NCBI GenBank assembly: GCA_041740975.1
Contig: JBGSKV010000109.1
Span: forward strand, 1-9,347
Reading direction: 5' to 3'
DNA from: JBGSKV01 sp041740975
GTDB lineage: Bacteria; Bdellovibrionota_B; Oligoflexia; Oligoflexales; JALZUQ01
DNA: 9,347 nucleotides
The notes beneath the pieces were generated by a model. It was not told where the DNA came from and did not search any database. It was given only the letters and a program-made list of their open reading frames with translations. Positions within the stretch are counted from its first letter, which is position 1. Each line of letters starts with the position of its first letter. The translations under genes were made by a program, and so were the position numbers. Shown piece after piece: positions 1 through 6,375 of this stretch.

Positions 1-273
1 AACCTCGGATCCGGTGGTGTTTTCATTCAAACAGAAAAACCACTTCCGAAAGGCAGTGAATTGGATTTGGTCTTTACACTTCCCGATAGCAAACAAACAC
101 TACGCGCCAAAGGCCAAGTCATGTGGCTTCAACCGGCCATGCCCGAGATGAAGCAGGTCACCCCCGGCATGGGTGTGCAGTTCCGTAACTTCTCAGCCGA
201 GGACCGCCGTACCCTGGAGGCCTTCTTAAGTCGCTATCGAGATCAAAGTTCGACTGTCGATCGCTCTGCTTAA
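1..273 (+). CDS. PilZ-domain protein, C-terminal part (5' end outside window)
   Basis: The open frame enters from the left edge and ends at TAA 271-273; about 90 residues are visible. It begins N-L-G-S-G-G-V-F-I-Q, which fits the second conserved PilZ block (usually D/N-x-S-x-x-G). Strands follow, ending in P-G-M-G-V-Q-F and then a helix (S-A-E-D-R-R-T-L-E-A-F-L), the usual end of PilZ domains of the Myxococcus/Bdellovibrio type. PilZ domains bind cyclic di-GMP and relay it to motility, secretion or envelope functions. The upstream RxxxR block that contacts the nucleotide lies outside the window, so binding cannot be judged. Position 3 of the visible block is Gly rather than Ser, which occurs in the family but may weaken binding. 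A TTG at 61 opens a shorter frame, but it is internal to the domain and is not the start. The domain is at the very C-terminus. Whether this is a stand-alone PilZ or the tail of a larger protein is unknown. Confidence 0.85.
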   Translation, partial: NLGSGGVFIQTEKPLPKGSELDLVFTLPDSKQTLRAKGQVMWLQPAMPEMKQVTPGMGVQFRNFSAEDRRTLEAFLSRYRDQSSTVDRSA

Positions 274-311
274 ATAACTTGCATTGTTAACCTTCTGAGT
301 TTTCGTTTGGC

Positions 312-317
312 TATAAT
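312..317 (+). promoter_or_regulatory. Candidate -10 box upstream of the 366-788 gene
   Basis: TATAAT is an exact match to the sigma-70-type -10 consensus. It lies 38 bases after the PilZ stop and would start transcription near 324, giving a leader of about 40 bases before ATG 366. No good -35 hexamer sits 16-18 bases upstream; TTGTTA (284-289) is 22 bases away. The -10 is therefore persuasive but the promoter as a whole is only moderate. Confidence 0.45.
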
Positions 318-365
318 AGCCTCTAATGCTACCCTGAGGACGCATTAACGGAGGCCTTTGCGCCC

Positions 366-788
366 ATGTTTGTCATATGGCGACGACCAGATGGATTTCA
401 AGGAGCTCGACCCGAAGACTTTAAAGTCGTCGAGTTGCGAAGCAAATCCTTTTTATGGCTACACAAAAACGAACGTCACTGGTTTCCTTTTCAGGTCTCT
501 GGCGGCTGGCAAGATGAAGATCAGACCAAACGAATCAATGGTTTGGTAAACCTTATCGGCAAGTCCCCACAACAATGGTTAGATTATTTAGTCGGGTACT
601 ACCACGATGCGATAGCAGAAGATGATCCGAGCGCTTTTTTGGAAGAACTGGATACCTGGCTGAATTCCATTCTGAATAATTTGAAAGGCGATAAGTGGGA
701 ACAAGATATCATCGAGCAAGCTGTGAGCGAAGTCATCGCTAACGTTGAACAAGTCAAAAACGATTTCCTTGGTTCCGTTTCTAACTAA
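366..788 (+). CDS. Conserved-looking hypothetical protein, 140 aa
   Basis: I do not recognise the family. ATG 366 is chosen because GGAGG at 350-354 sits 11 bases upstream; a start at 358 in another frame gives only a 63-aa ORF. There is no signal peptide or membrane segment, so the product is probably cytoplasmic. The first 50 residues look like a small beta-rich module rich in Trp, Phe and Arg (V-I-W-R-R-P-D-G-F, W-L-H-K-N-E-R-H-W-F-P-F). The second half (about 60-136) is acidic and helical, with Trp/Leu spacing (S-P-Q-Q-W-L-D-Y-L, E-E-L-D-T-W-L). That would suit a small binding or adaptor protein, but this is only a structural impression. The gene has its own candidate promoter and converges on the M34 protease gene. 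Its last codon (Asn) and stop lie inside the left arm of the long palindrome. Confidence 0.8.
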   Translation: MFVIWRRPDGFQGARPEDFKVVELRSKSFLWLHKNERHWFPFQVSGGWQDEDQTKRINGLVNLIGKSPQQWLDYLVGYYHDAIAEDDPSAFLEELDTWLNSILNNLKGDKWEQDIIEQAVSEVIANVEQVKNDFLGSVSN

Positions 789-895
789 ATAGGGTCCACC
801 CGACCATTTCCGATTTAAATAAGAAAGCTCGCTGACCAATATCAGCGAGCTTTCTTATTTAAATCGGAAATGGTCGGGTGGACCCTATTTAGTTA
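782..895. repeat. Perfect 54-bp inverted repeat with a 6-base loop
   Basis: Left arm 782-835 and right arm 842-895 are exact reverse complements over 54 bases, separated by CCAATA (836-841). The next outer pair (781/896) does not match. The arms carry the final Asn codon and TAA of both flanking convergent genes: 783-788 for the plus gene and 889-894 for the minus gene. The inner third is an ordinary bidirectional terminator, but the outer 30 or more bases are not needed for termination. Such length and perfection is unusual and suggests palindrome correction by template switching, or a selected long 3'-end RNA stem. Checked base by base. Confidence 0.97.
817..860. terminator. Bidirectional intrinsic terminator (core of the palindrome)
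   Basis: The inner stem (821-835 with 842-856) contains the GC-rich segment AGCTCGCTGA/TCAGCGAGCT. It is followed on both strands by the pyrimidine run TTTCTTATTT. In either direction the transcript reads stem, six-base loop, stem, U-rich tail, so one element can end both the 366-788 transcript and the minus-strand C13-M34 transcript. Confidence 0.85.
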
Positions 896-1908
896 TAAAG
901 TTCGATGATGCGTTGGTGGTCGTGCTTGGCGCTGGCGTTGCCTTCTTTCCAACCTTGAATAGTCAGAGGGAATGTTGCTCCATTGACGAGTGCGACCGGA
1001 TCTTTCGTTCGGAAGAATTTCCATTTTCCGCTTAGAGAGGTTTCGCTGACCATAGTGATGGCGTTTTCGTTCTGACAAGAAGCCGCGTCTTTCGTACTGC
1101 ATACACGTAAAGTGTATGAATTTACGGGTAACGCTAATTTGATATAATACTGGCCATTGATTTGTTGTAAGGCGATTTTGATGTCTTGGCCGCCTAAAGT
1201 TGAAGACATCCAAGTCGGAGCTTTGAGGACTTTCGAAAGTAGCTCGTAAGTGGTTGGTAACTTGGCTTTGAGGTAATTATGTGCTTCCGGGCCACAATAA
1301 AAGTTTTGATAACTTTCCGCGAAGTATTCTTTGACGGTGTTGGTAGCGTAGGCACGCATAGCTGCTAGTCCATCGGACTTGTTGGCTGCGGCCCGCATGC
1401 CTTCACCTTGATAAAGGCGATCTATTTCACGTGCAAAGTTAAAATCCGCACTACGGTTCTCACGTCGAACCTTCACATCAAAGGCATGGCCGAGCTCGTG
1501 TACGAAGCAGTTATCGGCAGAGTTTTCTTTCGGTGAAATGTAAAGGTAAGTTGGGTATTCCGAATTATAGCCCGTTAAACCAATGTAGCCTGTTTTGCCT
1601 TGGTACACGATTTCGCGCTCTGAAACAGCAAAACCATTCGCATCGTGTGCTTCGTAGAAAAAGTCCAAATGTTCACGAGGAACACTGGTCAGACCATTAC
1701 GTAAACGTTCCATTTCGACTTCCGAGAATCCGCTCGTCCTAATAAAACTTTCTGGCATATCGGCTAATGCTGCGGCTTCTTCGGCTGGTGTAAAGTCGTG
1801 ACACTTAAATGGTTTTTGAGTCAGTTGTTTAATATCAGATTCGGTCGTGACAGGCCCGCAGCCGACAAGAATCAAAATAATGAGTTTGGATGACTTCAAC
1901 AACTTCAT
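889..1908 (-). CDS. Lipoprotein zinc metalloprotease, anthrax lethal factor/Pro-Pro endopeptidase-like (M34, ATLF domain)
   Basis: A 339-aa exported lipoprotein. Residues 1-16 are a short signal peptide ending L-V-G before Cys17 (followed by Gly), so it is probably anchored at the envelope. The catalytic core holds H137-E-L-G-H141, a zinc-binding HExxH. Fifty residues on comes Y187-x6-E194 in Y-A-T-N-T-V-K-E-Y-F-A-E. The Tyr/Glu spacing of seven equals that of Tyr728 and Glu735 in anthrax lethal factor, and E-Y-F-A-E resembles the E-F-F-A-E block of ATLF/Pro-Pro endopeptidases. I infer H137, H141 and E194 as zinc ligands. Residues about 240-339 form a separate beta-rich domain with Cys270 and Cys278, similar to domains in the C13 and M14 proteins of this window. 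ATG 1906-1908 lies 12 bases after the C13 stop with no good Shine-Dalgarno, suggesting operon membership and translational coupling. The stop lies inside the palindrome arm. Substrate specificity is not shown by sequence alone; another HExxH gluzincin is the alternative. Confidence 0.82.
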   Translation of the reverse strand: MKLLKSSKLIILILVGCGPVTTESDIKQLTQKPFKCHDFTPAEEAAALADMPESFIRTSGFSEVEMERLRNGLTSVPREHLDFFYEAHDANGFAVSEREIVYQGKTGYIGLTGYNSEYPTYLYISPKENSADNCFVHELGHAFDVKVRRENRSADFNFAREIDRLYQGEGMRAAANKSDGLAAMRAYATNTVKEYFAESYQNFYCGPEAHNYLKAKLPTTYELLSKVLKAPTWMSSTLGGQDIKIALQQINGQYYIKLALPVNSYTLRVCSTKDAASCQNENAITMVSETSLSGKWKFFRTKDPVALVNGATFPLTIQGWKEGNASAKHDHQRIIELYN

Positions 1909-1920
1909 TTCAACAACTCA

Positions 1921-3000
1921 TCAAATGCCAGAACTGCCTGGAAGGGGAAGGTCTTGAACTTGGTCACCAATAAAAGTTTGCGGATCAGACGGAATAAAGT
2001 CGCCGTTGCTTTCTTTTCTCTCGATACACTTCGTAATATTTGACGCTAGATCTTTGAAAGTTTTTGAAGTTGGCAAGTTTTCAATTAAGCAACCGTCCCA
2101 GAAAACATAAGTTGCTTCAGAAGAGCAGCCAAAAGAAGTTTTGTCAGCCGCAGCGGCCGAAAGAATAATGCGGTTTGGTTTTTTGAGATTGAACTGATCT
2201 TGCAAATACATTCCCGAAAAGCAGGCCGAAATCATGACGACCGTAGGACGATCCCCGCAACCGAGCGTCACCATATTATCAAAGCTGACTGGATTGAGTC
2301 GAGCGCGACCCATGTTAAACCCGCCGTTTTGAGAGCCGGAAGATCCATGCGAGGTCATATGAATGAGGCAAGCCTCATTTGGTCCTGGTTTCATAGATTC
2401 GACAGATTCGCGAAAGTTCAAATTTGTAACCGGCTTGACTTTGCCAATCTGTTTTTCTGGGCGTAAAGAAAGTTCTTGTATGTTGGACTCTGGAACGCCT
2501 GAACTCATAAACATCTCTTTGAGTTTGATGCGGGCATTATCAAAAGCATTGATCCATTCGTTTTGATTAGACTGATCTGATGCCATTAAGACGATTTTCC
2601 AACCGAGAGCGCCAGAAACTGAGCTTTTTTCGAACTGAACTTTACGGCTGATGACGTCATCAATGAGAAGGAGGAGGGTAGGTTTGCTACCATCTTCAGG
2701 AATCATGATATTACTAGCCATTTGAAAGACTTTGCGTTCGCCGATAACGGAAACGTTCGTAGCTAAAACTTTTTCGCCAGCACATGCTGTTCCCGCAGCG
2801 TCGCCGTAGCAAAAAGAAACCTGGTTTACGGTCGAAGCGGCGCCAAGCATGATGGTGTAAGAGCCATCCGCTAGTTTTTCGCTAATTCTGACGTTCACAG
2901 CAGCTATGGATGAACTGTACGTCGAGGAAATCATATTGCTACCGCATGCAGTGGCCAGGGCCACTAACGCGAGCATGATTATTTGCACGTAAAACTTCAT
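1921..3000 (-). CDS. Lipoprotein cysteine peptidase, legumain family C13 (clan CD)
   Basis: A 359-aa exported lipoprotein. I place the start at ATG 2998-3000, not at the longer frame beginning at 3030, because AGAGGT (3007-3012, minus strand) is correctly spaced and a clean signal peptide then follows (M-K-F-Y-V-Q-I-I..., ending L-A-T-A before Cys19). Residues about 33-122 are a beta-rich module with Cys64 and Cys73, resembling the C-terminal domains of the M34 and M14 proteins here. The peptidase domain has M-T-S-H218-G-S-S-G and V-V-M-I-S-A-C260-F-S-G, 42 residues apart, then S-A-A-A-A-D-K-T-S-F-G-C-S-S-E. That combination is characteristic of bacterial C13-family peptidases. Clan CD enzymes cut after a specific P1 residue (Asn/Asp in legumains), but the bacterial preference is not established from this sequence. 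It is the first gene of a tight pair with the M34 gene, so the two are probably made together. Ala at -3 of the lipobox is slightly atypical. Confidence 0.85.
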   Translation of the reverse strand: MKFYVQIIMLALVALATACGSNMISSTYSSSIAAVNVRISEKLADGSYTIMLGAASTVNQVSFCYGDAAGTACAGEKVLATNVSVIGERKVFQMASNIMIPEDGSKPTLLLLIDDVISRKVQFEKSSVSGALGWKIVLMASDQSNQNEWINAFDNARIKLKEMFMSSGVPESNIQELSLRPEKQIGKVKPVTNLNFRESVESMKPGPNEACLIHMTSHGSSGSQNGGFNMGRARLNPVSFDNMVTLGCGDRPTVVMISACFSGMYLQDQFNLKKPNRIILSAAAADKTSFGCSSEATYVFWDGCLIENLPTSKTFKDLASNITKCIERKESNGDFIPSDPQTFIGDQVQDLPLPGSSGI

Positions 3001-3006
3001 GATAAA

Positions 3007-3012
3007 ACCTCT
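3007..3012 (-). promoter_or_regulatory. Shine-Dalgarno site deciding the C13 start
   Basis: AGAGGT on the minus strand stands 6 bases before ATG 3000. No comparable site precedes the longer frame at 3030, so this element supports the 359-aa product with an N-terminal signal peptide. Confidence 0.7.
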
Positions 3013-3032
3013 AAAGACGAACTCATTCAAAG

Positions 3033-3038
3033 GTTATA
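3033..3038 (-). promoter_or_regulatory. Candidate -10 box for the C13-M34 operon
   Basis: TATAAC in the context GCTCTATAAC lies about 33 bases before the start codon. The same nine bases GCTCTATAA occur upstream of the Nudix gene. No convincing -35 hexamer lies at 17 bases, so the call is weak. The 160-base gap to dnaJ also argues for a promoter here, because the gap is too long for a simple operon junction. Confidence 0.3.
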
Positions 3039-3106
3039 GAGCAAGATCCGCACCAAATTTAAACTGCTGATTTGATTTAAATATTATCAAGAGGATTGAA
3101 CATTTT

Positions 3107-3133
3107 TTCGACTATGGAAGTCGAATTGTCGAA
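3107..3133. repeat. Cluster of three TTCGAC/GTCGAA hexamers in the dnaJ-C13 gap
   Basis: TTCGAC at 3107-3112 faces GTCGAA at 3120-3125 (6-bp stem, 7-base loop), and a further GTCGAA follows at 3128-3133. No U-run follows on the minus strand, so it is not an intrinsic terminator for dnaJ. It could be an operator for the C13-M34 operon, or chance. Confidence 0.35.
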
Positions 3134-3159
3134 AGTCCTGACGCTTTAGGAGTGTAAAA

Positions 3160-4083
3160 TTAGAGGCCGACATTTTCCATTTTGGTAACGACTTCAAGTT
3201 GATCTGCAGTCAATTGGCTTGGTATTTTGAAATCTACAATAACGTAGAAGTCACCGCGGCTGGCGCCGTCTGGAAAACCAAGTCCTTTTAGTCGAATTTT
3301 GGTACCCGGTTTCACAAGTTGAGGGACCTTCAGTCGCTTTTTGCCGTCGTAAGTTTGAACTTCGATGCTCGCCCCCTGCAAAGCTTCGCTTAACTTGATT
3401 TCGTAATGGACGTGAATATCATTATCAACCCGGGTATACTGCGGATGGCCACCGACATTGACGATAACGAAAAGGTCTCCGTTTTCGCCGCCATAAGGGG
3501 ACGTAGCGCCCCGGCCTTTGAGGCGTAGTTTTGTTCCGGATTTGACGCCCGCCGGAATCGTTACGCTCAATTCGCGGTGCGTGCCGTCGGTCAAACTAAA
3601 CTGAATTTGGCGTTTTTCCCCGTGAAAGGCATCATCGAAGCTGATCGTCAGCGGATACTCAATGTCTTGACCTTTGGCGGGTGCTTGTTGTCGGGTGGCT
3701 CCGGCGGAACGCCCGCGAAAACCACCACCGCCGCCACCCATACCACCAAATAATTGGCTAAAAATATCGGCGCCCGCGCCGCCGGCTGCCCCTCCAAAAC
3801 CCATTTCTTGAAAAATACTGGAGAAGTCCGTGCCGCGGAAAATATCCTCTTGGCTATACTGCTGATGAAATTTTTGATCGCCAAACGTATCGTACTGTTT
3901 ACGTTTTTTATCGTCGGATAAGACGGCGTAAGCTTCGTTAACCTTCTTGAATTGGTCTTCGGCTTTTTTATCACCCTTGTTCCGGTCTGGGTGATATTTC
4001 ATCGCTAACTTACGATAAGCCTTTTTGATAGCGGCTTCGTTAGCGCCTTTTTCGATTCCAAGTGTTTTGTAATAATCTGACAA
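3160..4083 (-). CDS. Class B DnaJ/CbpA-like J-domain co-chaperone, 307 aa
   Basis: This Hsp40-type protein would stimulate DnaK ATPase and deliver unfolded substrates in the cytoplasm. With the start at TTG 4081-4083 the protein begins M-S-D-Y-Y-K-T-L-G, the standard J-domain opening. A longer TTG frame adds six residues but would swallow the Shine-Dalgarno. The J domain spans residues 1-65 with the essential H31-P-D33 loop. A Gly/Phe-rich linker (about 85-125) contains a run of glycines. The two beta-barrel substrate-binding domains follow (about 135-300; P-A-G-V-K-S-G-T-K-L-R-L-K-G-R-G and V-K-P-G-T-K-I-R-L-K-G-L-G). There are no CxxCxGxG zinc-finger repeats, so it is class B, like CbpA (about 306 aa), rather than true DnaJ. 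It lies 54 bases after the Nudix stop on the same strand, so co-transcription is likely. No clear terminator follows it, so some read-through into the protease pair is possible. Confidence 0.95.
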   Translation of the reverse strand: MSDYYKTLGIEKGANEAAIKKAYRKLAMKYHPDRNKGDKKAEDQFKKVNEAYAVLSDDKKRKQYDTFGDQKFHQQYSQEDIFRGTDFSSIFQEMGFGGAAGGAGADIFSQLFGGMGGGGGGFRGRSAGATRQQAPAKGQDIEYPLTISFDDAFHGEKRQIQFSLTDGTHRELSVTIPAGVKSGTKLRLKGRGATSPYGGENGDLFVIVNVGGHPQYTRVDNDIHVHYEIKLSEALQGASIEVQTYDGKKRLKVPQLVKPGTKIRLKGLGFPDGASRGDFYVIVDFKIPSQLTADQLEVVTKMENVGL

Positions 4084-4090
4084 CGGGGAT

Positions 4091-4096
4091 ATCCTT
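4091..4096 (-). promoter_or_regulatory. Shine-Dalgarno site deciding the TTG start of the J-domain gene
   Basis: AAGGAT on the minus strand lies 7 bases before TTG 4083, which encodes the family-typical N-terminus. This is why the TTG at 4101 was not chosen. Confidence 0.75.
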
Positions 4097-4137
4097 CGCA
4101 ATGAATGCGTCTACAATGACCCTAAAGATAAGGCCAG

Positions 4138-4752
4138 TCAGTGTAATGTCAAGCGGCGGAGATGATCGACTTTCGCAAACTGGCGTAACATACCCATTTC
4201 AGAGGTCAATTTTTTTGCCTCACTAAGCGTCAACCACTTAAGGGCCTTGGATTCATTGGTAATCGTTAAGGTCTCAAACGGATCAGCTGTAAACAAAAAA
4301 CGGACATCAAAGTGCTGATGTTCGGGTTCATCTTTGTGGGCCGGAATCGTGTGGATATCGATATCAAAAGGCATCATAAAGTCTTGCCCGAGAGTATTGA
4401 ATGCGGCATTTCGGTAAGGTGTAATGCTATAAAGTCCGGATTCTTCGCAAGCCTCTCGAAATGCGACTTCATACAAGTCCGTATCGCCGTCCGCATGTCC
4501 GCCTAATTGGATCCACATATTAAGTTTGGAATGCAGTGTCAGCAACACCTGCGTCATACTCGGATCGACAACAAGTGCAGAGCCAGTGAAATGCCCTGGT
4601 AAAAAATGGTCGCGAAAATAAGACTTGGGACTTTGCTCGTCGAGTTTCACCATGCTTTCCAAGGAATTAAACTCCGTTGGAAAATCCATTTCGGCCCAAT
4701 ATTTTTGATATTGATGAAGTTGTAAGGGAAGAGTTTCTAAAAGCTTTTGCAT
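4138..4752 (-). CDS. Nudix hydrolase, 204 aa
   Basis: This is a cytoplasmic pyrophosphohydrolase of the Nudix superfamily, acting on a nucleoside diphosphate linked to another group; the actual substrate cannot be told. The Nudix box runs from G85 to L107 (G-H-A-D-G-D-T-D ... R99-E-A-C-E-E-S-G-L), with the metal-binding R-E-x-x-E-E core intact. The Glu normally six residues after the first Gly is Thr91, while G-G-H-A-D-G-D is a variant I associate with one Nudix subgroup. It is preceded by W-I-Q-L, the usual strand. An N-terminal helical segment of about 50 residues precedes the domain. ATG 4750-4752 has AGGCGGA about 8 bases upstream. It is the first gene of the minus-strand block and is divergent from the M14 gene. 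Confidence 0.92.
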   Translation of the reverse strand: MQKLLETLPLQLHQYQKYWAEMDFPTEFNSLESMVKLDEQSPKSYFRDHFLPGHFTGSALVVDPSMTQVLLTLHSKLNMWIQLGGHADGDTDLYEVAFREACEESGLYSITPYRNAAFNTLGQDFMMPFDIDIHTIPAHKDEPEHQHFDVRFLFTADPFETLTITNESKALKWLTLSEAKKLTSEMGMLRQFAKVDHLRRLTLH

Positions 4753-4772
4753 GATCGAATCCGCCTAATCCT

Positions 4773-4781
4773 TTTATAGAG
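4773..4781 (-). promoter_or_regulatory. Candidate -10 region for the Nudix-dnaJ unit
   Basis: TATAAA on the minus strand (plus 4773-4778) in the context GCTCTATAAA lies about 20 bases before the start codon. This leaves a very short leader, with the Shine-Dalgarno just inside it. No good -35 hexamer is seen. Confidence 0.3.
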
Positions 4782-4839
4782 CGTCCAATATGAGTACAGG
4801 CTTGAACTGGCTAAATCAAGTCATTTTGGTGAGTTAGGC

Positions 4840-4870
4840 TTGGCATGGGCATTGCTACATCACTTATGCT
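4840..4870 (+). promoter_or_regulatory. Candidate promoter of the M14 carboxypeptidase gene
   Basis: TTGGCA (4840-4845) and TATGCT (4865-4870) are near-consensus -35 and -10 boxes with a 19-base spacer, two longer than ideal. Transcription would start near 4877, about 30 bases before ATG 4907. It lies in the divergent gap shared with the Nudix gene. Confidence 0.35.
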
Positions 4871-4906
4871 GAGATTCAATTTAATACTGACCTAGGATGT
4901 GGCTCA

Positions 4907-6202
4907 ATGTGGATGCTCTCTAAACTTTCGCTTGTGTTGATTGCTATTTTGGCTAGTTCTTGTGGCCCAATGGAGCCAGAAGTCAGCGATTTGCGTAGCG
5001 ATTCCAAGGCCAAGTATGACGAATCTTACGAGCAAATTTTGGGTCGTATGCGCAACCTCGCGGCGGCAAACCCAAGCTTTGTTAGTGTTTTGGAGAATGG
5101 TACGTCCATGAAAGGCTTACCACTTTTGGCAGTTCGCTTGGGATATCCAGCAGCAAAAGTCGCGACGATGAAACGCCCTGTTATCTATATCGATGCTGCT
5201 ATCCATGGAAACGAATACCTTGGTTTCGAGTCCCATTTACCAAAATGGTTTGTCGACAATAGTCAGTCTGAAACGATGCAACATTATTTTCGTAGCGGTG
5301 GATCCATCGTTATTGTTCCCGTTGTCAATGCCGATGGCTTTGAATATCACCGCAAAGTCGTCAATACTCCTGGTTCCGATAAAAGTGGTCCTGATGGCGG
5401 CAACACTTGGGGCCGCATGAATGCTAACAAAATCGATTTGAACCGAACGTTCCCGACGACTGGTTCGCAAGATCCAAAACCCGTTCAGCAAGAGACTCAG
5501 TGGCTTATGGATCTGGTCGATAGTGAACTTGCCGTTGGACAGGAACCAAAACTGGAACTCACGTACAACTTTCATTGCTGCCTCAACAGTGGTGGCTTAC
5601 TTTGGCCTTACATGGATCAAGTTAAGAAACTTGCGGCCGATGTCGCTGCGAAATTCAGTGAGTATTCGGCGATGGTAAAAGACTATTTGCCGGCAACAAG
5701 TGCAGGAAAAGCAGCCACAATCGTCGGATATACCGCACCGGGCGTCTCTGGGGATTATTTCTACGACAAATATAAAGCGGCGGCTTTTGTATATGAAGGC
5801 AGTTCAAATATGAATGATGCCAAAGTGGAGAAACACGCGGCTTATTTCGAAGATATGATCAAGTCTTTCAATAAAAATTACCAACCGAGTTTAGAACCAC
5901 TTGCTTTAAGCGGCAATATCAAAGTTCGCGTCGTAGGCGATGCGTCCGATGTGGTCCAAATGAGCTTGGCTGCAGAAGGTGCCAGTCGAATACAAATTTG
6001 TCAGGGTGATACGCTAACGTGTCAAAGCGCCTCTGCAAACATTGTTAAAGATTACGCGCAATCGGTTTTAGCCGGTCCACGTCGTGTTTTCGCGGCGCAA
6101 ACCAACTCTGGTCAGTTAAGTTTGGCTGCGAAAGTTTTTACTTTCATCGCGACACTCGATAGCGGCGCGAAGAGTTTCCGCACAGTTGAGTTGTCGAAAT
6201 AA
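4907..6202 (+). CDS. Lipoprotein zinc carboxypeptidase, family M14
   Basis: A 431-aa exported lipoprotein that should trim C-terminal residues from peptides, or act on a cell-wall peptide, at the envelope. ATG 4907 is chosen over ATG 4913 because AGGA at 4894-4897 is 9 bases away. The signal peptide ends L-A-S-S before Cys19. M14 residues are complete: zinc ligands H100-G-N-E103 and H223 (in N-F-H-C-C), substrate-anchoring N179-R180 (D-L-N-R-T-F-P), and the general base E297 (F-V-Y-E-G-S). The catalytic domain ends near 325. Residues about 336-431 form an extra beta-rich domain with Cys365 and Cys372 and a later L-A-G-P-R-R-V-F block. This domain aligns with those of the M34 and C13 proteins of this window. 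The gene stands alone between two gaps and no clear terminator follows it. Exact specificity (A/B type or peptidoglycan-related) cannot be read from the sequence. Confidence 0.93.
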   Translation: MWMLSKLSLVLIAILASSCGPMEPEVSDLRSDSKAKYDESYEQILGRMRNLAAANPSFVSVLENGTSMKGLPLLAVRLGYPAAKVATMKRPVIYIDAAIHGNEYLGFESHLPKWFVDNSQSETMQHYFRSGGSIVIVPVVNADGFEYHRKVVNTPGSDKSGPDGGNTWGRMNANKIDLNRTFPTTGSQDPKPVQQETQWLMDLVDSELAVGQEPKLELTYNFHCCLNSGGLLWPYMDQVKKLAADVAAKFSEYSAMVKDYLPATSAGKAATIVGYTAPGVSGDYFYDKYKAAAFVYEGSSNMNDAKVEKHAAYFEDMIKSFNKNYQPSLEPLALSGNIKVRVVGDASDVVQMSLAAEGASRIQICQGDTLTCQSASANIVKDYAQSVLAGPRRVFAAQTNSGQLSLAAKVFTFIATLDSGAKSFRTVELSK

Positions 6203-6375
6203 TCGATACTGTAGCTGACACCGGCCATGATTTCGACAGTCTTCAGGACGGTGGGTTGGTCGCAAATACCTGAAAAGTATAGAGAATGCGCGACTCCGAA
6301 ATGGCCCAGTTATTGAATAGAGATGTAGGTTAGCAGATTTAAATAAGTCATCACGGATTTCTAGGAGAATACTCG

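Noticed and set aside
588..839. Minus-strand 83-aa frame opposite the 140-aa gene
   Set aside because: It overlaps the better supported plus-strand gene and reads through the palindrome. It has no ribosome site or recognisable motif.
782..895. Integron attC site or mobile-element terminal repeat
   Set aside because: attC sites are imperfect, with bulged bases and R-Y-Y-Y-A-A-C/G-T-T-R-R-R-Y boxes at the ends. Here pairing is perfect, the outer bases do not fit GTTRRRY, and no transposase or integrase gene is near.
3001..3030. Longer N-terminus for the C13 protein starting at 3030
   Set aside because: It would put ten extra residues before a good signal peptide and lacks a Shine-Dalgarno, whereas ATG 3000 has one correctly spaced.
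6203..6375. Terminator after the M14 gene (TTCAGG 6242 with CCTGAA 6269)
   Set aside because: The loop would be about 21 bases and no T run follows. I see no clear terminator or confident promoter in this 173-base gap.
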